Assembly: GCA_947471745.1 (NCBI GenBank)
Contig: CANJKZ010000772.1
Span: 1,178,001-1,242,000, forward strand
DNA length: 64,000 nt
Source: Closterium sp. Naga37s-1
Lineage: Eukaryota > Streptophyta > Zygnematophyceae > Desmidiales > Closteriaceae
Direction: 5' to 3'
Shown here: piece by piece, positions 1-9,200 of the stretch
Layout: each line of letters opens with the position of its first letter
Numbering within the stretch: position 1 is the stretch's first letter
Program-made: the position numbers and the translations under genes
Notes under the pieces: generated by a model
The model's input: the letters and a program-made list of their open reading frames with translations, nothing else
The model's database searches: none
Told to the model about the DNA's origin: nothing

Positions 1-439
1 CCGCGACATTAGTATCAGCGATGACCGTAGCTAATGACAGTCGCGCTATCCGTGGTGCTTCACACGTCTAGTACCGTAACTATCACCAATATCGGGTTTT
101 TTTGTGGCGTGGTGTAAGTTGCGCGATTCAGGCGTTTGACTGGTAGTCACTAGTTCAGACCTGACGTTTTTTGGATAAGATAGCGATCTCTGTTTGCGGA
201 CGAATTCGTAGCGTCAGTTTGCGAACGCATTAGCAGTGTTGATTTGAGAGCGCGTTGTTAGCGTCGCCTCAGTGCGTCGCCTCAATGCGTCGCCTTGGTC
301 CGTTAGGCAGGCGGAGGAAGCCTCAGGATGGCGGGTTTTTCTGTAACGCCCCAGGATCGCGTTTGCACACGATGGTTAAGGTAAAAAGGGGAGGCAAAGG
401 TAGCGGGAATGAGATGGTGAGAAACCGACGAGAGGCTCC

Positions 440-562
440 TTTTTTCCGTGGCAAGAGGCGACGCTGGGGAAGCGGGCGGTGACTTTTGACGCGCCTCAAA
501 ACTGACGGGAGACCCCTTTTTTTTTCGTGGCGAGAGACGACGCTGGGGAAGCGGGCGGTGAC
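440..562 (+). repeat. Two-copy direct repeat, period 79 bp
   Basis: A segment beginning with a T run followed by CGTGGC and ending in GGGGAAGCGGGCGGTGAC occurs at about 440-482 and again at about 519-562, offset by 79 bases with a few differences. It has no coding content that I recognise. Confidence 0.7.
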
Positions 563-2000
563 GCTGAGGCGCCTCGTGGAGCCCCGTTTTGCACCTTGTG
601 GCAGAAGACTGGTGAGAGGCGACGTCGCGGACCGTCTTCTTTCCCCGTTTCCCCCCCTCTTCTCCTCCCCTCGCTTTCTCCCCAACCCTCCCCCTCCCCC
701 TCCCTCCCCCCTTTCCTTCCCCTTCTCACTCGTCCCCCAAACCCCCGTTTTCCGCTCATCCTCCCCCCCCTCCCGCTCCCTCCTCATCTCCCCCCACTTC
801 CCCCTCTCCGCTAATCTCCCTGCGATTTCCGCCTATCTACCCCCGCACCACCCCTCGTCCCCCCTCCGCCACTTCCCCCTTCCCCTCCCCCCCCCAACAC
901 ACATGCTCGCTCACCCCACATCCGCTTTCCCCACCATGCCCTCCCCTTCCCCCTCACTCGCACCTCATCCCTCACTCCATCCACCCTACGTTCCCCCAAT
1001 TCCCCCAGTCCTTCCTCATTGTTTCCCCTCACTCACCCCTCATTTCTCCCACCCATTCATCCCATGCATCCTTATCCCCCCTCCCCTCTCCCTCCCCCAC
1101 TCCCTCCCCCTGGATCCATCTGTCATTCCCCCTCTGCTCACCCCTCATCTCCCCCCACGCACCTCCGTCTCTCAACCCTCATCTCCTCCCTCCCCCCAAC
1201 CTTTCCTTGCTCTGCTCACGCCCCACACACCCTTCAACCCCCTCATCCCACATGACCCTCATCTTTCCTGTCCCCTTGCCCCTCCTGCCCCTAACAATGT
1301 CAACCGTCAACCTTATATCGTTCATTTACAACGTTATCCATTAACCTCACATGGTTCAGCAATTTTCCCTTTCTCTCCTCTCCTCCCTCCCTCACCAACC
1401 CCCCACCTCCCCGTCTCCCATTCCATTTGTCCACCATGCTCCTCCTCGCTCCTCTGGTGGCTTGCTTGCTTGCCGTTGCTTGCTTGCCGTTGCAGCATGT
1501 GACCCGACGACTGCTTAAGGTGGGGAAGAGGGAGAGAAAAGGGGAAGTGGGGAGCGGGGAAAAGTGGGGAGAGGGGAACGGGGGAGGGATTACGGTGGAG
1601 GGAGTTCTGGTGGAACCCAGAGATGGTTGTACACAGAAGCTGATGCAAGGGGTCGACTGCTATAACACTTGTTTGCCTCGTTGTCTCATCACCGTTTCCC
1701 CATCAACGTCCCTCTGCCCTTAGCTCTCTTTCTGTCCTTACATTCCTCCTTCCCCCTCTCCAATTCCCCCCTTCTCCGTTCCCCTCTTCCCGTTCCCCGT
1801 CTCCCATCACCCCCCTTCCAATGCCCTACTCCGCCGTTTCCCGCACTTCCATTCTCCCGTTTGTTCTCCTCTAGCCATCAACGCTGTTGCAAAGCAATTT
1901 GATTTTTTGTGATGGAGGAGCACAAGTGACTTACGGCTTTACTCAAATGTCACCTTTCGCCCTCCCCCTCTCCTTTTCTGCTCTGATGTTCACTGCTCCC

Positions 2001-2121
2001 CTTTAACAGAATCATCCCTGCTCTGCTCCCTCGCTGCCTTCTCTGCTCCCTCGCTGCCTGCTCTGCTCCCTCGCTGCCTGCTCTGCTCTCTCGCTGCCTG
2101 CTCTGCATCCCCTTGCAACAG
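2001..2121 (+). repeat. CTGCTCTGCTCCCTCG tandem repeats and a duplicated splice acceptor
   Basis: About four degenerate 20-base units rich in CTGCTCTGCTCCCTCGCTGC lie directly upstream of the RPL34 exon. The block opens with TTTAACAGAATCATCCCTGC (about 2003-2022), which resembles the real acceptor and exon start GCAACAGAATGATCCGTGC at 2115-2133. The acceptor region therefore looks duplicated, with the tandem units lying between a decayed copy and the working copy. Confidence 0.65.
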
Positions 2122-2221
2122 AATGATCCGTGCGTTCCTGGTGGAGGAGCAGAAGATCGTGAAGAAGGTACTCAAGCTGCACAAGTCCAAGGAGAAGATC
2201 GCCTCCAAGGTCCCCGCTTAA
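2122..2221 (+). CDS. RPL34: 60S ribosomal protein L34, last exon
   Basis: This is the C-terminal end of eukaryotic ribosomal protein eL34 of the large cytosolic ribosomal subunit. An acceptor (TTGCAACAG) is followed by an open frame reading [20 protein letters not shown], continuing [12 protein letters not shown] to TAA at 2219-2221. The block [17 protein letters not shown] is the highly conserved eL34 C-terminus as I know it from plants, and the short basic tail also fits. The rest of the protein (about 85 residues) is not visible upstream, so it is either before the window, behind an intron of at least 2.1 kb, or absent; an orphan exon of a processed or broken copy cannot be excluded. The internal ATG at 2123 is not the gene start. 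Confidence 0.85.
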
Positions 2222-3129
2222 ACCGCTCACCTGAGATGAATGAAACCGCTTACACCGCCGAAACCACCTGAATTGCTTGCTTTCTGATCTGCCGGAACGG
2301 GTTTGAATTGAAGTTCCTAATCTGCCTGGGCTGAGCTGCCTGAATCACCAGGGGGCTGCCTATGCTCCTGCGGCAGGCGCACAGGGACACAGTGGGATGC
2401 TGCAGGGAATGCCAGGCAGGAATTTTGGTTTTGTTGGTGCGCTAATGTCCATTGTCCATTGGGTGTATGGTAGGTAAGCAAGTATGGTTTACTCCACTGG
2501 CCCGCTTCAGCTATTGGCTTTCCAGCTATTGGCCTTTGTCTGGGTCAGAGTGAGAGGCTCAGCTCTTGCTAGAGCCCCTGCATGAATGTGCACAATTCCA
2601 ATCGAAAATGCCTAGTTTCAGACTCTCTGCTTGTTGCCATGAAGAAACCGCACGTGAAACCTGCCATGGATGGACATGTACACCTACTCGAGCATCCAGC
2701 TTTGCAAAATGCCTGCTTCTGTTTGCTGTGAAATTGCTTCTAAATTGGTAATTTGGTATCTTGGTGTTGCACTTCCACAGGACGATGCACCGCTATCCAC
2801 ATTAAGCAGCAGCAGCATAATCTGTCAGCAGCAGCACATTTGGGATTCCTATCAGCAGCCGCAGCATGCATAAGGGGCAGGGCCTCAGAAGTCAGCGAAA
2901 AAAGGCGGATTTAGGTAAAAAAGGCTGAGATTTCATACCTTATTGAGAACTGAGGCTGATTTTTCAGCAATTTGTTGAAAAGAAACATGATTTTCTATTA
3001 GATTTGTAGAGTAAAATGGCATAAAATGGCTGATTTGTCTGATTTTCAGCAAAACGTTTTGTGCCAACTCTGTTTTTTCAGCCTAGGCCAAAACGAATCT
3101 GAGGCCCTGATAAGGGGTTTTTTTGGAGC
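2222..3129. other. Convergent intergenic region between RPL34 and POLL
   Basis: No gene recognised. It should hold the 3' UTR of RPL34 (plus strand) and the downstream flank of polymerase lambda (minus strand). CAG-rich patches near 2802-2868 resemble those around the decayed POLL terminal exon copies just downstream. Confidence 0.5.
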
Positions 3130-3340
3130 TTTCTCAACCTCTGCTGTCACAGCTTGCGCACATGGTGAGGCTCCAGCCACAGCAGCATCAAGAAGCCAAC
3201 AATGCACTCCAGCAGCGGCAACTGCAGCAGCAGCATGTTTGAGAGAATCCTTCCAGAAGCTCTGCAACATTCTGGTTTTGCTGCTCTGCTGTTGGAGGTT
3301 GTGCTCGTGAGGTTCCAGCCACTGCAGTCCCAGGAATTCA
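3130..3340 (-). repeat. Two decayed extra copies of the POLL terminal exon
   Basis: Downstream of the intact terminal exon (3419-3523) the minus strand carries two more partial copies. One, near 3265-3335, reads VEFLGLQWLEPHEHNL; the other, near 3130-3190, reads VGFLMLLWLEPHHVRKL. Both align to the intact VFDFLGLPWLEPHERNL but have lost the upstream part. They are separated by CAG-rich sequence. If transcribed they would lie in the 3' UTR or be alternative last exons. Confidence 0.8.
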
Positions 3341-3418
3341 ACATGGCAATGCAGCAGTGGCAGCAGCAGCAGCAGCAGCAGCAGCATGTACAGTACAATT
3401 CATTTTCAACCTGCGCTG

Positions 3419-5243
3419 TCACAAGTTGCGCTCGTGAGGCTCCAGCCATGGCAATCCCAAGAAGTCAAACACTGCCTTCTCACTCCCACACGGCACTGAC
3501 TTTCCTGCCGCCGTGCCTGGTACCTGTTAGGTGGTGATGGGATCAGAACAGCATGTGTGGAATCATGGTGTTATTTAACCGACTGAAAAGAGAGGCAAAA
3601 ATAGCATGAGTGAAAAATCGTTGGGGTGCTGGGGTAAGAGTAACATGTGCGCAATTCTGTTGAGAATGCAAGTAATCAAGAATGGAGGATGAGAGGCATG
3701 TGACGGGAGGCATGTGATGGGAGGCATGTGATGGGACGACAGGCTTTCAAGTCAGAATCTCTCAGCATTTTTCATATTTTTAGACGCCCCCAAAACCGTG
3801 TCAACTTACAGCATCTCGCAGCACGAGCCCATGGTCGTCCAGTCTGTACCCCTTGGCCTCTGCAAACAGCCGCATGCTGGGTGGGTGGGGGGCATGCATG
3901 GGTGGGTGGGGGACACACGTGGAAGAGGAGAGAAAAGGGCATGAATGTGCATCTTACAGCACAAGCCCATGATCGCCCAGTCAGTACCCCTTGGCCTCTG
4001 CAAACAGCCGCATGCTGGGGCATGCACATGTGGGTGAGGGGGAAGGGATGCAAGGGGAATGGAGAGACAAGGGCTTGGATGTCAGAATGTGTTCAGGCAT
4101 ATTGATGTTACTCTTATAATGCATTCGCATATATATATACATATATATATATTAGGTTTCAATTGATTCAACCTAAATGCCTGCTTATCGTGCAGCCATC
4201 CTTGCCTATAACGAACAAATTGCTATCCTGGCCATCCATTCCAATCTCCCCACCTTCCTTGCTGCCTAATGATGCCGTCTCACCATCTTAGCCGTCCATT
4301 CCAAATCCCCCCACCATCCTTCCTACCATCCTCACCGTCGATTGAAAACATCATTGCCAGTCCACTGTATGAGCCCGAAAGGGTACTGCTCCCATGGATA
4401 CACCTGCAAGTTAATTAAAACGACAAGCATATAACATATAACATAAGCACTCCATGAGTATACCACAATCCACATGGTACAAGGCCAAAAAAAAAACTAT
4501 CCCATCCGCAAACCAGCAGCCAGTGGGCAACGCGATATAGGAATCACTTTACCTTGAAGTCTATGCGGTGCCGTTGCTCCCTGCCCGCCTGCCTGCACAG
4601 CCCAAAGTAAGTGTCCACGCCCTTGCCCTCACCGTGGGGCTGCAGGGAGATGGGAAACGGCGGGGAAAAGAGGTTGATTCAAATCGATTGGCTCCATGCC
4701 CGCCTGCCTACACAGTCCAAAGAAGGTATCCACCCCCTTGCCCTCACCGTGGGGCTGCAGGGAGATGGGAAACGGCGGGGAGAAGAGGTTAATTTGATTC
4801 TATTGCCTCCCTCCCTGGCTGCCTGCCTCCCTGCCCACCTGCCTGCACAGTCCAAAGTAAGAGTCCACGCCCTTGCCCTCACCATGCGGCTGCCAAGGGA
4901 GATGGGAACAGGTGGGGATGAGAGGTGATTTAATTCGTTTGCTTCCCTGCTTCCCTGCCCGCCTGCCTACACAGTCCAAAGAAAGTGTCCACACCCTTGT
5001 CCCCTACCCCCTGCCCTCTACCCCCTGCCCTCTACCCCCTGCCCTCTACCCCCTGCTATCCCCTGCCCCCTGTCCCCTGCCCCTCCCACCCTGCATTACT
5101 GCCTGGCCTGGACTGCCTGCCTGCACAGCCCCAAGTAAGGATCCATCCACGGCCTTGCCCTCACCATTGGGGCTGCCAAGGGATATGGGAACCAGAGAAA
5201 AGAAGGGGTGCTTTACCTCGCCTGCCTGCCTGGCTCCCTCCCT

Positions 5244-5284
<41 letters not shown>

Positions 5285-6206
5285 CACAGCCCAAAGTTAG
5301 TGTCCACGGCCTTTTCCTCACATGCACCCAGAGGTTAGGCGTTGGAGGAATAACAGAGGACAATGATATCACTGGCGAAGTTCCCTCCAACGCCTAGCCT
5401 CACATGCTCGAGTAGTGAGAGCGCATCACCTGCTGCGAGTGGTGAGTGCCGACCCATCGGGATTTTGTTAAAAAGCCCACATGCTTCAGTCGACACACGC
5501 GCCAGTCCATAGACCCTCACCTGCCATACTTCAGCACAGAGAGTCTGTCACCTGCTGCGAGTGGTGAGTGCCGACCATCAGGTCCTCTGTCAGGAACCCC
5601 ACTTGCTTCAGACGAGTTACCAGCCCCCCCTGACTCACGTCCCTCTCGCGCCCTCACAGCCCCCCATGCATTGATGACGGCTCACTTGCTGCGAGTGGTG
5701 AGTGCCGACCATCAGGTCCTCTGTTAGGAGCCCCACGTGCTTCAATCAAGACACCAGTTTCTCCAAAGCTACGTTCCTCCAGAACCCCACAACCTCGCAA
5801 CCTCACAACCCCACAACCTCACAACCCCACAACCTCACAACCCCACAACCTCGCAACCTTGCAACCTCGCATCACCTGCTGTGAGTGGTGCGTGCCGACC
5901 ATCAGGTCCTCTGATAGGAAGCCCACGAGCTTCAGACAAGACACCAGTTTCTCCAAGAAGCCGCGATGGCTGTGGTGAGAGGGAGAGGCGAGGGAAGGAG
6001 TCAAAACGTTGCAGGGGCAAATGGAAGCATTGTGGGCGGAAGTGCACACACACACACACACACACTCACTCACTCACACACACACACACACACACTCAGT
6101 CACCGACACACATACACACACAAACACACTCACTCACACACACACACTCAGTCACCGACACACATACACACACAAACACACTCACTCACACACACACTCA
6201 GTCATC

Positions 6207-6239
<33 letters not shown>

Positions 6240-9200
6240 GGCACCATCGGGGTGTGTGATAATGAAGTCCATGTCGCCTGATGTCGCCTTGCCCCGGCGA
6301 TACGACCCACCACACACAATGGAGATCTGCACACATGCGCGTGAGGGGTATGAGCGGTATGCACAAACATGCGTGTGAGTGCATGCACTCACCCCTGGCA
6401 GCACTCACCCCTGGCAGCACTCACCCCTGGCAGCACTCACCCCTGGCAGCACTCACCCCTGGCAGCACTCACCCCTGGGAGCACTCACCCCAGGCTGCAG
6501 CGCCTCCCCTCCTCCACCACCAGAGCTGCCCCCGCCGCCACCTCATTCGTTTCAATCATTCCATCTTGCAGCTCTGGTGGTGCCGCCACTGCATGGCAAA
6601 CAAAGCTACAGCAATTGGGGAGTCACTTTTGAGAGATTTCAACAGTGACTCCCAAACAGCTCTGGTGGAGCCACCTTGCTGTAACATGGCGAACAAAGCT
6701 ACAGCAACTTTGGTCGCACGAACGCAGCACTAGCTTCAATAACAACACCGTAAAAGCAGCACTCACCCCTGGAAGTGCCTCTTCTTCCTGCACCACCAGA
6801 GCTGCCATCGCCGCCACTTCATCCCGCAGGATTCGCTTGTTTATATCCTCGTGGAACCACAGCGCAAACTACCCCAGGCACAACCCATCCCAAGCATCAC
6901 CCAAAGCAACCACGACCCACCCCTGGCTGAAGCGCCTCCCCATCCTTCACCACCAGAGCTGCCATCGCCGCCACCTCATCCCTCGGGATCCGCTTGTTCA
7001 TATCCTCGTGGAACCGCAGCGCGATTCGCTGAGTTGGCGTGAGGCCGGGATCAGCCGCCAGCTGGCGCAGCGAGCGGTGTCCGGCGGAGTAGAATCTGCG
7101 GGCGGTGCGGGGGCCCACACCCCAGACCGTGCCGAAGAGGGCAAGCGTGCGAACCTGAGGGGGAACGAGCGAGGGAACCAAGAGCAGGAACGGCATGTAA
7201 GGAGCAGGATTAGGAGCTGGCACAGCGAGCGGTGGCTGGCGGAGTAGAAGCGGCGGGCGGAGAGAGGGCCCACGCCCCAGACAGTGCCGAATTGGGCGAG
7301 CGTAAGAACCTGCAACGGAGGGGGGCATGGGGCAAAGAGAAGGAACGGAAGCTGGCGCAGTGAGCGGTGGCCTGCGGAGTAGAAGCGGTGGCCTGCGGAG
7401 TAGAAGCGGTGGCCTGCGGAGTAGAAGCGGCGGGCGGCGCGAGGACCGACGCCCCAGACTGTGCCAAAGAGAGCGAGCGTGCGGACTTGAGAGCGAGGGA
7501 GAGGGACAGAGAAGGAAGGGAGGGTACGGAGGGAGTGGGAATGCATGAGAGGTATTGCAGCGATCAGTGGCCGGAAGAGTAGACGTGGCAGTCTTTCATA
7601 GGTGCCCGTAGCGTGAGCATGATTTCTGAGACGTCTCAAAACAGGAGAAGTAGACGTGGCAGTCGTCCATAGGTGAGCGTAGTGTGAGCATGTGAGGACG
7701 AGGGCCTGTGGGTTCGCAATGGTAGCAGTGGGAGTAGGTAGGGAGCAAGGATCTTGCCTGTCTCACTCACTCCTCCTATCCTCTCCCAATTATTTCGTTA
7801 CATACATTCACCTCACCATGTCGTCTGCTTGATACGCCCGTAGCTTCTTAATCATGCCGTAGGACAGTATCTCCTGAATCTGCATGCGAATAGCACCATG
7901 CATGCACGCGTGCAGAACCACGCACACATGCACACATGGACTCATGCACACAGCAAGGGTGGTAAACGTGCAACGTGTAAGGCATATGCAAGGTGACCCG
8001 ACGCCAAACAAGCATGGCTCCCAGATAACCATCTCCTTCCTCTCTCATCTTCATGTATGTCAGCGAATAGATCACCTTAACGTTTTTCTCCATCCTCCCA
8101 CTCACCTTGCCCTGCAGTGAAGACCCTATGGCAGGCAGCCTCTGCACCTGCTGCACGGAGCGGAAATGACAACTGAGCTACCTATGTTAACATCTCCCTC
8201 TGTTCCCTCTCCCGCCTCCCACTCACCTTGCCCTGCTGTGAAGACCCTATGCTCTGGGCAGCCCCTGCACCTGCTGAGCAGAGCTGTGATGACAATGCTG
8301 CGACAAAAGCATCTGCCTCTGTACTCACCTTGCCCTCAAGTGAAGACCCGATGCTGGGCAGCCCCTGCACCTGCTGAGCAGACCGGATGCGGAAGGGCAG
8401 CTTCTCAAGCACACTGAGTGCCTTGTAGTAGCTGAACCACCGCCACTCGTCGCCCAGGGCTGGGGAAGAGGGGGGAAAGGAGGGGCGGGGGGAAAGAGGG
8501 GGTATGTTGAGCGATGCGGAAGGGCAGATTCTCAAGCACACTGAGAGCCTTGTAGTAGCTGAACCACCGCCACTCGTCGCCCAGGCCTGAATGGGAGGTG
8601 ATGGGGAAAAAGAAGAGGGAATGGAGAGGATGTGGATTGCTTGGCAGCTTCTCGAGCACGCTGCGGGCCTTGTAATAGCTGAACCACCGCCACTCGTCGC
8701 CCAGGCCTGGGGGGGGGCAAATAGAGGGGATTGTTACAGATGTGGATTGAGAGGCAGCGTCTTGAGCACAGAACAGGGGGAATAGAGCCATTGCCTCTTG
8801 TAGACACGTCCCCCAGCGGAAGCACACCCCACCATACCAATACCACCACACACCACACCACTTAGCACCGCACCGTACCATCCTTGTAGATGTTCTTGAG
8901 CTCGTTCATCTGGCGGCAAATCTCCTTATTCAGGTCAGGCGGCAGGTACAGCCCCCGGCAGAAACACCCGCGCCCTCGCAATCGCTCCCACCCCAATGCC
9001 CTTTGATTCCCTGGGACTGAGGCACCCCCTGGGACTGAAGCGACCCCTGAGACTTGCGAGTCTTGATGCGAGGCATGGCATGAGTCCCGGTGCGAGTCAT
9101 GTTGTGAATCATGCTGTGCGTCCTGACACGTTTGTGAGGCTCGCTGTGAGTCTCTTTGTGAGACCTGTTGTGTGTCCTTCCGCGTTTGTGAGTCTCCACA

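Larger units (their letters stand above)
1..2121. other. Gene-poor, polypyrimidine-rich stretch, possibly RPL34 intron
   Basis: I recognise no coding exon here. From about 636 to 1260 the plus strand is almost pure C/T with runs of CCCC and TCCC, which creates long proline/serine-rich open frames with no recognisable domain. Because the next feature is the last exon of RPL34 preceded by a splice acceptor, some or all of this stretch may be RPL34 intron, with the earlier exons lying before the window. I looked for the conserved RPL34 segment around AYGGVLS and did not find it. Confidence 0.4.

Noticed and set aside
486..1502. 338-codon open frame rich in Pro/Ser/Leu
   Set aside because: It is produced by a C/T-only stretch; composition is pure low complexity with no domain, and several overlapping frames are open on both strands.
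5966..6378. Thr/His-rich frames
   Set aside because: Readings of the (CA)n microsatellite in a polymerase lambda intron.
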